Assembly (NCBI RefSeq): GCF_040253635.1
Contig: NZ_JBEJGX010000003.1
Coordinates: forward strand, 9,015,501-9,079,500
Source: Streptomyces sp. Edi2
GTDB lineage: Bacteria > Actinomycetota > Actinomycetes > Streptomycetales > Streptomycetaceae
DNA length: 64,000 nt
Reading direction: 5' to 3'
Of the stretch, positions 26,760-34,923 are shown piece by piece. The notes beneath the pieces are model-generated. The model made no database searches. It saw only the letters and a program-made list of their open reading frames with translations, and was not told where the DNA came from. The position numbers and the translations under genes are program-made. Each line of letters opens with the position of its first letter. Position 1 is the first letter of the stretch.

Positions 26760-27587
26760 ATGAGCGAGCATCCCGGACCTCAGACCGTATCGTCGGTGCT
26801 GCTCGGCGCGGGTGGCGGCGACGGCGACTGGTTGCCCGTCACTGCGGGCGAGTCGGGAGCCGGTGTCTTTCGCAGTGCGGACGCTGCCCGGTACGCCAAA
26901 TGCGTGCCCGCTGCGGACGCCGTCGACCTGAAGGCCGAGCGCGACCGGATCGCATGGCTGGGCGATCGGGGCATACCGGGGCCGCGGGTGCTCGACTGGC
27001 GCTCCGGGAACGCGGGTGCCTGCCTGGTGACCAGCGCCGTCCCCGGCGTACCGGCTGACCAGGTGTCCGCCGTGGACCTGCGAGTCGCCTGGGAACGCAT
27101 CGCGGACGCCGTCCGCCGGCTACACGAGGTGCCCGTGGGGGAGTGCCCGTTCCGCCGGGGCCTGGACGGCATGGTCGCCGTCGCGCGTGACGTCGTGACC
27201 CGCGAGGCGGTGAACCCGGAGTTCCTTCCTGTCGAGCAGCAGCACACGCCGGCCGCCGAGTTGCTGGCCCGCCTCGTCGCGCAGGTCGCGCGGCGACGGG
27301 AACAGGAGGCCGCCGACACGGTCGTCTGCCACGGGGATCTGTGCCTGCCCAACATCATCCTCGACCCGCAGACCCTGAACGTATCGGGCTTCATCGACCT
27401 GGGCCGCCTCGGGCTGGCCGACCGTTACGCCGACCTTGCGCTGCTGCTCGCCAACGCGCGCGAGACATGGCCGAACGAGGAGCAGGCGCGGGCCGCGGAC
27501 GTGGCGTTTGCTGAGAAGTACGGCATCACCCTCGACCATGACCGCCTGCGCTTCTACCTCCATCTCGACCCGCTCACCTGGGGCTAG
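26760..27587 (+). CDS. APH(3'')-like aminoglycoside phosphotransferase
   Basis: 275 residues from the ATG at 26760 (a GTG nine bases earlier is possible). The protein-kinase-like fold of aminoglycoside phosphotransferases is clear: a nucleotide-lobe Lys in RYAKCVPAADAVDLKAERDR, the catalytic loop VCHGDLCLPNIILD and the Mg-binding FIDLGRLGLADRYADLALLL (Asp). The specific wording of these motifs matches APH(3'')-type streptomycin kinases rather than APH(3'). The likely reaction is ATP-dependent phosphorylation of streptomycin or a related compound at the 3''-hydroxyl. The C-terminus (FYLHLDPLTWG) ends a little short of typical enzymes, and an IS630 remnant starts within 25 bases of the stop, so loss of the last residues is possible. 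Confidence 0.85.
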   Translation: MSEHPGPQTVSSVLLGAGGGDGDWLPVTAGESGAGVFRSADAARYAKCVPAADAVDLKAERDRIAWLGDRGIPGPRVLDWRSGNAGACLVTSAVPGVPADQVSAVDLRVAWERIADAVRRLHEVPVGECPFRRGLDGMVAVARDVVTREAVNPEFLPVEQQHTPAAELLARLVAQVARRREQEAADTVVCHGDLCLPNIILDPQTLNVSGFIDLGRLGLADRYADLALLLANARETWPNEEQARAADVAFAEKYGITLDHDRLRFYLHLDPLTWG

Positions 27588-27609
27588 AACTGCGACCGCA
27601 GCAATTCGC

Positions 27610-27975
27610 CGGCTTGGTGGTGGGCTCGGTTCCTTCCAGGTCTTGGTGCGCTGGAAGGTGCCCCGGCGACGGGCGAGGAGGCATCGAACGGCCTCGCGTC
27701 CGATCCGAATCGGACAGGCGAGGTTGCGCCGCAGATGATCGGCGAGTTTCCGGACTGACCAGCGAGTGAAGGGCTTGCCGAGCTTTGTCGGGTGGGTGGT
27801 GGCCGTCTCGATGATGAAGTGCTCGTCGTCAGGCGTCAGGTCAGGCGTCTGCAGGCAGGGACGGCATCCCGCCCGCGGAGGGGCAGGCCGACCCGATCTC
27901 GTTGAACTGGTGGATGACGTCGCGGACGCTGTCCTTGTCGCCCTGGGCGGGTGGGACGTCGACCGGGGAAGCTGT
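27610..27975 (-). mobile_element. IS630-family transposase remnant
   Basis: On the minus strand the N-terminal HTH part of an IS630-type transposase is readable in two frames: DSVRDVIHQFNEIG with GGMPSLPAD, then after a frameshift LTPDDEHFIIETATTHPTKL, GKPFTRWSVRKLADHLRRN, RIGREAVRCLLARR and TFQRTKTWKEPSP. These are the standard steps of the family. The DDE catalytic domain is absent: homology stops beside the end of the phosphotransferase gene. No terminal inverted repeats were found. Confidence 0.75.
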
Positions 27976-27998
27976 TCGAAAGTCCGCGCCTTTCGGGC

Positions 27999-29120
27999 TC
28001 AGCGGCGGGACATGTAGAGGTTGAGGGCCTTGTGCAGGAGCTTGTTGAGGGGGAAGTCCCACTCGCCTAGGTATTCCACGGCCTGGCCGCCGGTGCCGAC
28101 TTTGAACCGGAGGAGGCCCAGCAGGTGGTTGCTCTCGTCCAGGGTGTCGGTGATGCCTCGGAAGTCATAGATGCTCGCGCCGAGCGCATGGGCGTCGGAC
28201 ATCATCCGCCACTGAATGGCGTTGTTCGGCTGAACCTCGCGCTTTCGGTTGGTAGAGGCACCGTAGGAGTACCAGACATGCTCACCGACGGTCAGCATCG
28301 TCGCCGCCGCGAGTACTTCGCCCTCGTGGTGGGCGAGGTAGAGGCGCATGCGGTGAGGGTCCTCGGCCGTCAGCGCGGTCCACATGCGCTGGAAGTAGCT
28401 CAGCGGGCGTGGGATGAAGCGGTCGCGTTCGGCGGTCTCGACGTAGATGTCGTAGAAGGCGGGCAGGTCGTCGTAGCCGCCGAGGACGACTTTGACGCCT
28501 GCTTTCTCTGCCTTCTTGATGTTGCGGCGCCACTGCTGGTTGAGGCCACGCTGGATATCCTCCAGCGACCGTCCGGCAAACGGGACTTGGAAGACATAGC
28601 GCGGCTGACCGGCGGCAAAGCCGTCCTCGTTGCCGGGCTCGGTCTGCTGCCAGCCCATTTGCCGAAGCCGGTCGGCGACGTCGAAAGCCGGCGACTCGTG
28701 CGTGGTGGCTTTGGCATCCCCCAGCCGCCTGGCCTGCGGGTCGGCAATCGCAGCCTTGACCGCCTCCGCACTCCAGCGGCGGGCGACGACCGGCGGGCCC
28801 ATCTTCACCGAGAACGCGCCCTGGGCCTTGAGATAGGCGAGCATCGGCTTCAGCCACTGCTCAAGATCGGGCGCAGCCCAGTCAATGACCGGCCCTTCAG
28901 GCAGATATGCCAGGTACCGCTTGAGCTTCGGCAGGGGCCGGAACAGCACCAGTCCCACGCCGACGAGACGGCCGTTACCGTCGAACCAGCCCAGACTCTC
29001 CGCCCGCCAGTCCGGCTTCACATCCCCCCAGGAGGGAACCTGCATGTGACTCGCTGAGGGCCGGGCCATAACGAAGGCCAGGTGCTCCTCGCGGGTGATC
29101 GCCTTCAGGCGAAAACTCAT
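27999..29120 (-). CDS. FemX/FemAB-type peptidoglycan aminoacyltransferase
   Basis: 373 residues from the ATG at 29120 with AAGGAG nine bases upstream; a GTG three codons earlier would overlap that site. Two GNAT-like domains joined by a helical arm are visible: domain 1 from MSFRLKAITREEHLAFV with SWGDVKPDWRAESLGWFD and PKLKRYLAYLPEGPVIDW, then FQVPFAGRSLEDIQRGLNQQ and WRRNIKKAEKAGV, and domain 2 with YGASTNRKREVQPNNAIQW and IYDFRGITDTLDESNHLLGL. These are hallmark segments of FemX-type enzymes, which use Gly-tRNA (or other aminoacyl-tRNA) to put the first residue of the interpeptide bridge on lipid II at the inner face of the membrane. Streptomyces has several paralogues; this one lies alone beside IS scars. 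Confidence 0.9.
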   Translation of the reverse strand: MSFRLKAITREEHLAFVMARPSASHMQVPSWGDVKPDWRAESLGWFDGNGRLVGVGLVLFRPLPKLKRYLAYLPEGPVIDWAAPDLEQWLKPMLAYLKAQGAFSVKMGPPVVARRWSAEAVKAAIADPQARRLGDAKATTHESPAFDVADRLRQMGWQQTEPGNEDGFAAGQPRYVFQVPFAGRSLEDIQRGLNQQWRRNIKKAEKAGVKVVLGGYDDLPAFYDIYVETAERDRFIPRPLSYFQRMWTALTAEDPHRMRLYLAHHEGEVLAAATMLTVGEHVWYSYGASTNRKREVQPNNAIQWRMMSDAHALGASIYDFRGITDTLDESNHLLGLLRFKVGTGGQAVEYLGEWDFPLNKLLHKALNLYMSRR

Positions 29121-29235
29121 CTGCGGCACTCCTTTGTCCAGCGCATCAGACTACTGAAGGGCACCGTTGTACATCAGTCCCGTTTGCTGAACGCGCTGGA
29201 AAACGCGCCGGGAGCTGCACCCGGGAAACACGCTG

Positions 29236-29335
29236 GGGTGTGTTGTTCGGACTCGGTGGGCTGGAAGCGGTAGGACTCGGTGTCGGTCTGGATGAGGGTG
29301 CAGCGGAAGGTGATCCGGTCGGCGGTGGCGACCGC
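29236..29335 (-). mobile_element. Possible IstB (IS21 helper ATPase) C-terminal scrap
   Basis: The minus strand encodes ADRITFRCTLIQTDTESYRF, similar to the C-terminal end of some IS21-family IstB ATPases (pattern LxDRITHxCxIxETGxxSYRF). It is only about 33 codons, flanked by unrelated sequence and directly upstream of the MFS remnant. The match is from memory of the family, so confidence is low. Confidence 0.35.
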
Positions 29336-29399
29336 GCAGAGTCGACCAGCCGCTGCGGCTCGATCCGCCCCCCTGTGCGTCGGCCGGCGGCACACCAGT

Positions 29400-30035
29400 C
29401 AGTGGCATACCGGGTTGTCGGCCGCCGCCGGCCCCGTCATCGGCGGGGTGCTGGTCGCCCACCTTGGCTGGCGAGCCGTCTTCTTCCTCACGGTGCTGCC
29501 CGCGCTCGTGACCGGCGTACTGGCTCTGGCCGTACGCGTCCCGATTGCGACGCAGGCGGCTCCGCGGACACCCTCGGCCGGCGCCACGGACCGCTCCCTC
29601 TCCGCCCGACTCGACCTCCCCGGGGCCTGCCTGCTCGCGGTGGCGCTGCTGTGTCTGGTGCACACCCTCGTCGCGCTGCCGGAGAGGGGTTGGACGGTGG
29701 TTACGGCGACCGGAGCGGTTGCGGCCGCGGCCGCCTGTGCCGCTTTCCTCCATCAGGAGCGACGTAGTGCAAGTCCCTTGCTGCCACTCGGTTTTCTGGG
29801 CTCGCCGCCCGTCGCCGCGGCGTTGGCCGTTCTGCTCTCCGCGTCGGCCGCCATGTTCGGTGCACTGTTCGTCAGCACCTACTTCCTCCAGGATGTCCTC
29901 GGGCTGGACCCGCTGTAGAGCGCTCTGCGGGTGCTGCCCCTGGCCGTGCTGATGGTGCTGGGGGCGCCGGCCGCGGTGGTACTCCAGCGTCGGTACGGAG
30001 CCCGTCGTACGACTGTGACAGCGATGGCGCGGAGG
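29400..30035 (+). pseudogene. MFS drug transporter remnant with in-frame stop
   Basis: A stretch homologous to the middle of a 14-TM (DHA2-type) major facilitator exporter: GPVIGGVLVAHLGWRAVFFL is the motif C region, followed by helices LPALVTGVLALAV, ACLLAVALLCLVHTLVAL, TATGAVAAAAACAAFLH and VAAALAVLLSASAAMFGALF. At 29916-29918 a TAG interrupts the frame exactly where relatives continue (GLDPL-stop-SALRVLPLAVLMVLGAP); the homology continues in the same frame to about 30035 and is then lost. No N-terminal half exists upstream. Truncation at both ends plus a nonsense codon means it is not functional. Confidence 0.8.
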
Positions 30036-30622
30036 GCAGGGAAGGCGCGGAGGGCGCGGAAGACCGGCGCGGCCACGACGGTCACGATGGCCAGGACTTC
30101 CGGGAGGGACGGAACATCCGGGACGGACGGGATCGCCAGGAACCCGCCGGAGTGACCACCGTGGCCGCTGCTGAATGAACCGTGTACCCGCCCGGGCGTG
30201 GGCGGGGACACGGCGTGTACCCACCCGGCGTCGTCTTGCTCGGCGAGGCGATTCGGTCATCGTTGGACGGGTGTGCGAGGGGGGAGAGGGAGCGGGAAGG
30301 CGGGGCGCCCCCTCGGCGGGAGTGAAGTCGGCACAAAGGAAAGTACGCAGGACGCGCGCAACCGAACAAAAATTCAGCACCCGGCAACGCAATTCTGCGA
30401 GGCGCAATGACGCCCATGAGTTCATTGACCGAGCAGGGCTCATAGAAAAGCGTCCCAGGTTCGGTAAATTGGGTATCTCCACCCCCGGATGCTGCGCTTC
30501 TGGTGAATGGGGAGCAGGCGCCCGTCACTGTCAGATGAGTCGTTACCGGTCGGCCCGGACACACCGTTCACAGCCGTTCACGCAGTACCCATTCCATCAC
30601 TCAAAGGATTCGGAGTAGGTCA
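30036..30622. other. Gene-free region after the MFS remnant
   Basis: About 590 bases. Frames are short. Composition becomes more AT-rich toward 30360-30480 (for example AACAAAAATTCAGCAC), probably the promoter region of the next gene. Confidence 0.4.
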
Positions 30623-31018
30623 TTGTTCCGCAAGCGTGAAAGAGCCTTTGCAAGCTTCGCCGTCGCCCTGCTACTCGGCGCTGTCGGCTCCACGACCCCG
30701 GCACAGGCAGCACAGAGCTGCCCGGCGGGAAGCCTCTGTTCCTACAGCGGGCCTGCGCTCTCGGGCGACGTCACCGTGATTCCCCCCTCGAACATCGAGA
30801 AGGCGGGCACCGATGGTGTGAAGCTGCCGGCTTCGGCACGGTCCTTCGTCAACGGGACACACTTCACTCTTCGTTATGGTCCCGCCCGGCGGGCGATCTG
30901 CGTCCGTTTCCCCTGCTATCAGTACGCCACGCTCGGGAAAATCGCCCCGGGTGCCCAGCTGCCGTCTCTCCCCTACGCCGCGAGCGCCCTCACGGTGGGG
31001 CAGGACTTCGGCGGCTGA
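30623..31018 (+). CDS. Secreted peptidase-inhibitor I36-like protein
   Basis: 131 residues from a TTG start with GGAG seven bases upstream. A signal peptide covers about residues 1-29 (RAFASFAVALLLGAVGSTTP, cleavage after AQA). The mature part has CPAGSLCSYSGPALSG, a segment ARSFVNGTHFTLRYGP and paired cysteines in AICVRFPCYQYATLG. This Cys-rich beta pattern (cysteines at SCPAGSLC and CVRFPC) resembles the peptidase inhibitor family I36 (SMI-type metalloprotease inhibitors) common in Streptomyces. The product is presumably extracellular. The TTG start is uncommon; no better in-frame ATG or GTG fits the signal peptide. Confidence 0.7.
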   Translation: MFRKRERAFASFAVALLLGAVGSTTPAQAAQSCPAGSLCSYSGPALSGDVTVIPPSNIEKAGTDGVKLPASARSFVNGTHFTLRYGPARRAICVRFPCYQYATLGKIAPGAQLPSLPYAASALTVGQDFGG

Positions 31019-31431
31019 TCGATGTCGACTCCATCTTCCCGGCACCACATAATTGCCGGGGAGATGGAGTCGGCCCGCTCGTTCGGACCCATCGTCGGCG
31101 GCCACCTTGAGGCGTGGAACATCATGCCCTCGGAGAGGCGGATACGGATGGTTTCCTCGGCGTGGGGCTCGCCGCCATCCACCTCGACCGGGCCGACGCC
31201 CACGCGCCGGGGAACCGCTATCGCAGCTTGTACGCGCCGGGGAACTGCTTTGCAGCTTGGGTGTTGAGTGCCGGTCAAGATGGGGACATGGGCTTGCCAC
31301 TCGAGGTGAGCATGTCCGGGGTAGCGGGAGGGCCCCGCCGTGGGTGTTCGGTGGGCCTCGTTGGCCTTCATGGTTTCACCGGGATGCTCGGAATGCCGTC
31401 AATCCTTTCAAGGCTTTGACATCATGCTCCG
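31019..31431. other. Gap with a duplicated 30-bp block
   Basis: About 410 bases. A minus-strand frame between 31371 and 30973 has a gene-like composition (for example IRIRLSEGMMFHASRW) but no recognisable family and overlaps the end of the I36-like gene, so it is not called. The 31202-31260 duplication lies here. Confidence 0.35.
31202..31260. repeat. 30-bp imperfect tandem duplication
   Basis: Two adjacent copies of ACGCGCCGGGGAAC followed by GCT-N-GCAGCTTG, differing at a few positions and one indel. Probably a recent local duplication. Confidence 0.7.
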
Positions 31432-31773
31432 ATGATTGCTCCGATACCTGCCGTGGTGCCCTCGGACCGGATGAGTCAGGCCGGCCAGCCCGTGTTCGGC
31501 CTGGCCGGCAATCTTGAGCTGCGACCGTGGTCCCTCGATGACGCCGAGGTGCTCGCGGACGCAGGCCAGGACCCGGACATCCAGCACTGGAACCGGCCTG
31601 GACACTTGACCGTGGACGAGGCCCGTGACCGGATCTTGCGGTGGCAGCAGCGCTGGCAGGCCGAGAAGGCAGCGATCTGGGCGATCGGTGGGCCTCGCGG
31701 CGGCAGCCCTGTCGGCCTGATCGGTCTGGCCGACTTCGATCTCGTCGGGGGCAGCGCCGAGTTCCTGTACTGA
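31432..31773 (+). pseudogene. Truncated GNAT acetyltransferase (RimJ/RimL type)
   Basis: 113 residues with the N-terminal half of a GNAT domain: LELRPWSLDDAEVLADAGQD, then HLTVDEARDRILRWQQRW and AIWAIGGPRGGSPVGLIGLA, where strands 1-4 are expected. The frame stops at AEFLY, just before the acetyl-CoA binding loop (relatives continue with YWLxPxxRGxG). Sequence after the stop shows no continuation in any frame. Without the CoA-binding half the protein cannot be active, so this is a 3'-truncated gene. Confidence 0.75.
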
Positions 31774-31980
31774 GCATCTGCATGCGCGCGTCCAAGGCGA
31801 TGCCTGGCCGGCGTGAGGACGCTGGTCACGGGCGGCGTGTTGTCGCGGATGGTGATTCGCTGGTCGAGCGCGGCCCGTACGCCGAGTTTGATGTTGCGGC
31901 GGAGAGCGGGCAGCCCGACCAGGAGACCGGTGAGGAAAACCGGCCGGCGGACTGTCGAATCCACGTCGTGATACGACAGC

Positions 31981-32142
31981 TCAGAACAGGTGGGACGCCA
32001 TCCACATGACGAGTACGTACAGGCCCGCCCCGGCCCCGCCGATGACGGCGAGCCACAGCAGCGCCCCGACCGGCCACGGGACAGGCGCCTCGGGCTTGGG
32101 CGGGGTGACGGGACAGCAGTTCGAGCAGTGCGGATCGGGCAT
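31981..32142 (-). CDS. Small single-span membrane protein, 53 aa
   Basis: From the ATG at 32142 the minus strand encodes MPDPHCSNCC, a Pro-rich spacer (PVTPPKPEAPVPWP) and one hydrophobic helix VGALLWLAVIGGAGAGLYVL before a stop after WMASHLF. The N-terminal Cys-x-x-Cys-Cys and the spacer-plus-helix arrangement look like a deliberate small membrane protein rather than chance, but no strong ribosome binding site is present (GAGG two bases before the start). Function unknown. Confidence 0.5.
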   Translation of the reverse strand: MPDPHCSNCCPVTPPKPEAPVPWPVGALLWLAVIGGAGAGLYVLVMWMASHLF

Positions 32143-32437
32143 GCCTCATCGTCGCGCACCCGCCACGGCAGGGGGTAGGCCTGGGCGGGCCAGAACATAC
32201 GAACGCACCAGTTGGTCGGACTGGCCGGACGGGGCGGACTGACCGCACGGGGCTGACCGGCCGAAGCCAGGCGCGTCTGGCTGCTCGTCCCCTGGCGGGT
32301 CGGCGTGCGTGAGCGGCGTGGTCTGTGTCTCATCGCGCGTCGAGCATGGCGTAGTGGAGCCCGGGTACCGGCTCAGGACACCGCGCGGTACGCACCACCC
32401 TCCACACCGCACAGCCATAGAGGAGGCGCCTCAACCG

Positions 32438-32680
32438 ATGTCCCGTCGTGACACGTCCAGTGAAGACGGCACTCCGGTGCCGCATGACCTGCCGAGCCAC
32501 CAGGCTGATGCCGCCAGTGAAGTGCCTGATCCGTGGGATCCCGAACTTTCGCAGAGCGAAGGTGAGGGACCTGACGAGACGGTTCCCGACACCGATCAGG
32601 CCGGCACCGGGCGGACCGGCGTTCCGAAGGCCCCGGGCGTCCGCTCCGACCAACCTGTTCCGCACGAGCCGGTCGACTGA
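32438..32680 (+). CDS. Acidic, disordered small protein of unknown function
   Basis: 80 residues from the ATG at 32438 with AGGAGG 12 bases upstream. The chain is rich in Asp, Glu, Pro and Ser/Thr (HDLPSHQADAASEVPDPWDP, then EGEGPDETVPDTDQAG) with no hydrophobic core, predicted to be unfolded. I do not recognise a named family; small acidic proteins of this style occur in Streptomyces. The good Shine-Dalgarno sequence is the main evidence. Confidence 0.5.
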   Translation: MSRRDTSSEDGTPVPHDLPSHQADAASEVPDPWDPELSQSEGEGPDETVPDTDQAGTGRTGVPKAPGVRSDQPVPHEPVD

Positions 32681-33148
32681 CGTCGCCCGCCTGGGCCGGG
32701 CGGTGGGGCCCGGCCCAGGCGGTGGGGGCTGATCCGGCGGATGGCCCGACCGGGGCCCTCCGCGGTCGAACCCGCAACCCGCAACCCGCAACCCGCAACC
32801 CGCAACTCTCAAATTTCAACTGTCGCTCAAGGGGTGTGAGTTGGGTCGGAGCTATCGGCCGCCCCGCGGCGGCGGCCCCTGCGCGGCCGTAATCCCTCCG
32901 CCCCCGAACCCGTAACTGAACCCCGAAACCGAACCGGAACTCCGACCCGAACCCGTACCACTCTCCCGGAATTGGTCATGCCGTGCAGACCAATGACGGT
33001 ACAAACTCTCCGCCAGTGGCATGAAGCAACAGGCACACGAGAGGCGAGTGGCGTGGAGCAGGACATCAGGGATCGGCGCGAGGGCGACGTTCAGCGCTGT
33101 CACGAGGAGTACCCGGCAGCCGTACCGACACCGCGGCGCGAGGGAGGG
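32681..33148. other. Gene-free region with heptamer array
   Basis: Contains the CCCGCAA array at 32771-32805 and a loosely related CCGAAC/CCGTAAC-rich stretch at 32895-32960. The promoter and start region of the racemase gene lie in the last 150 bases; the racemase frame stays open back to 32972. Confidence 0.45.
32771..32805. repeat. Five perfect tandem copies of CCCGCAA
   Basis: Perfect 7-bp direct repeat, five copies, about 90 bases downstream of the acidic small gene. Confidence 0.95.
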
Positions 33149-33970
33149 GTGAAGGTCGCGCTCATGGACGCGGGAATCGGACTGCTGGCGGCAGCCGCCG
33201 CGGTACGCCGTCTGCGGCCCGACGCCGATCTCGTCCTGTCCTCCGATCCCGATGGCATGCCCTGGGGTCCACGCTCCCCGCAGGAGCTCACGGCCCGTGC
33301 CCTCACTGTCGCCGAAGCGGCTGCCGCGCACCGGCCCGATGTGCTGATCGTCGCCTGCAACACCGCTTCCGTGCATGCCCTACCCGCCCTGCGTGCCCGT
33401 CTGGAGCCGGATCTGCCCGTCATCGGCACCGTCCCGGCGGTCAAACCGGCCGCCGCGGACGGCGGGCCGTTCACTGTTTGGGCCACCCCCGCGACCACAG
33501 GCAGCCCCTACCAGTGCGGTCTCATCAAGGAGTTCGCGGCCGATGTGAGCGTCACCGAGGTGCCGTGCCCCGGACTTGCAGACGCCGTCGAGCGCGCGGA
33601 CGAAGCGGCCATCGCACGTGCGGTCGCCGCCGCCGCGGAGCGCACGCCGGACGAGGCAAAGGCCATAGTCCTGGGCTGCACCCACTACGAGCTCATCGCC
33701 GAACGCATCCGCGCGGCCGTGCAGCGCCCCGGGCGGCCACCGCTCGCTCTGTACGGTACGGCCGACGCGGTCGCCGCCCAGGCGCTGCGCCGGATCGGCC
33801 AACAGCCCGCCACCGGGAATGCCGGAGAGGGCACCTTGACCGTGATTCTGAGCGGGCGGGAGGAGGAACTTCCGCCAGCGGCATGGGCGTACGGCGAAGG
33901 CCGGCTGCTGCAGGCCGGTCGCTGCGGTCGAGACCGGCGGCCGCTCTTGTCGGCCGGAGACCGTCTGTGA
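33149..33970 (+). CDS. Glutamate racemase family protein (MurI-like)
   Basis: About 273 residues from the GTG at 33149 (VKVALMDAGIGLLAAAAA). Both catalytic cysteines of the Asp/Glu racemase fold are present, in VLIVACNTASVHALPAL and KAIVLGCTHYELIAERI, with TVPAVKPAAADGGPFTVWAT between them. Glutamate racemase supplies D-glutamate for peptidoglycan. The N-terminal motif, usually DSGVGG, is DAGIGL here: the Ser that normally lines the active site is Ala, which sets this copy apart from the housekeeping MurI. The start is uncertain: the frame is open to 32972 and a purine-rich GAGGGAGG lies very close to the GTG. Isolated plus-strand gene. Confidence 0.82.
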   Translation: MKVALMDAGIGLLAAAAAVRRLRPDADLVLSSDPDGMPWGPRSPQELTARALTVAEAAAAHRPDVLIVACNTASVHALPALRARLEPDLPVIGTVPAVKPAAADGGPFTVWATPATTGSPYQCGLIKEFAADVSVTEVPCPGLADAVERADEAAIARAVAAAAERTPDEAKAIVLGCTHYELIAERIRAAVQRPGRPPLALYGTADAVAAQALRRIGQQPATGNAGEGTLTVILSGREEELPPAAWAYGEGRLLQAGRCGRDRRPLLSAGDRL

Positions 33971-34215
33971 GCAGCGATGCCCGCAGTGATACTCGGCATT
34001 CCCGTACCGACGATCCGAGGCACTGCACCGCACTGCACTACACCGCGCTGCCCCGCACCGCAGCCGGGACGGGGTCCGGCCCGCTCGGCCGGCTCCCCAG
34101 TCTCTCGGCCGGCTCCTCGGTCTCATTGCCGTCGCCTTGCTGACTCCGCCGAGGAGGGAGGTTCCGCGCCCCCGAGCGGCGCGGCGGGCGCGCCAGCGGC
34201 GGGCGCGGACGTCCC

Positions 34216-34788
34216 TCAGGCCCGGCGATCGTGCGGGCGTTTGAGTACGAGGTCGGCGGCGTCAGAGAGGACGTCGGCGCGGGTCCGGTTGCCGTGGTGG
34301 GAGGCGAGGAAGTGGTTGCCGACCGCCAGGCAGAAGGCGAGGAGGCTGCGGGCCTCGGCCTCCTCCGGGTCCGAGCAGATGCCGGCGAACAGCTCACGCG
34401 CGTAGTCCATGCGCCGGTTGTCGACACGGCGCAGGCGCTCGGCGACCGCTTCGTCGCGCCGCGCCCAGTCGCGGATGGCGAGGTCGATCGGCAGCAGACG
34501 GTCGCTGGAGAAGGCGAGCCGTCCCGCGTGTTGGATTTTCGCCCGTGCATCACCGCCTTCGCGCTCGACGCGGTCGCGTACCTCGTCGACGCTCTCGCGT
34601 TCCCACGTGTCGAGCATTGCTTCCAACAGCGCATCGCGATGGGCGAAGTGCCCGTAGAACCCACCCTTGGTGACGCCGAGCGCCCGGGCAAGGCTCTCGA
34701 TCCGGACGGCGTCCGGGCCGCCGGCGGCCAGCGCCGACAGGCCCTGTTCGATCCAGCTGTTGCGTGGTGTGCGGGTGACGGCAGGCAT
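34216..34788 (-). CDS. TetR-family transcriptional repressor
   Basis: 190 residues from the ATG at 34788. The N-terminal HTH is typical: WIEQGLSALAAGGPDAVRIE, then SLARALGVTKGGFYGHFAHR with the recognition helix and the Tyr-Gly-His-Phe signature, followed by DALLEAMLDTWE. The C-terminal ligand domain (about residues 75-180) is helical. It is divergent from a monooxygenase-fold gene, with a promoter and a 14-bp palindrome (34845-34858) between them, the classical layout for a self-regulating TetR repressor. The inducer is unknown. Confidence 0.92.
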   Translation of the reverse strand: MPAVTRTPRNSWIEQGLSALAAGGPDAVRIESLARALGVTKGGFYGHFAHRDALLEAMLDTWERESVDEVRDRVEREGGDARAKIQHAGRLAFSSDRLLPIDLAIRDWARRDEAVAERLRRVDNRRMDYARELFAGICSDPEEAEARSLLAFCLAVGNHFLASHHGNRTRADVLSDAADLVLKRPHDRRA

Positions 34789-34810
34789 GTCCTCAGTATC
34801 GCGTGTGGTG

Positions 34811-34838
34811 TTGACAGCGTTTCGCGGTGGCCTACTCT
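34811..34838 (+). promoter_or_regulatory. Sigma70-type promoter of the monooxygenase-fold gene
   Basis: TTGACA at 34811-34816 and TACTCT at 34833-34838, spaced 16 bases, reading toward the plus-strand gene at 34924. The predicted transcription start falls on the palindromic operator just downstream. Confidence 0.6.
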
Positions 34839-34844
34839 TGAAGC

Positions 34845-34858
34845 ATACGGCACCGTAT
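34845..34858. promoter_or_regulatory. TetR operator candidate
   Basis: Palindrome ATACGG-CA-CCGTAT between the divergent TetR and monooxygenase-fold genes, overlapping the expected transcription start of the latter. Binding there would block initiation. Confidence 0.65.
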
Positions 34859-34923
34859 ATTTCGCGGTGCAGGGGGAAGTCACCGGGCGGGAACGCCCCG
34901 TGCCGACGAAAGGAGGTGGCGGG

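Noticed and set aside
30973..31371. Minus-strand 132-codon frame between the I36-like and GNAT genes
   Set aside because: It overlaps the end of the I36-like gene and matches no known family; composition alone is not sufficient.
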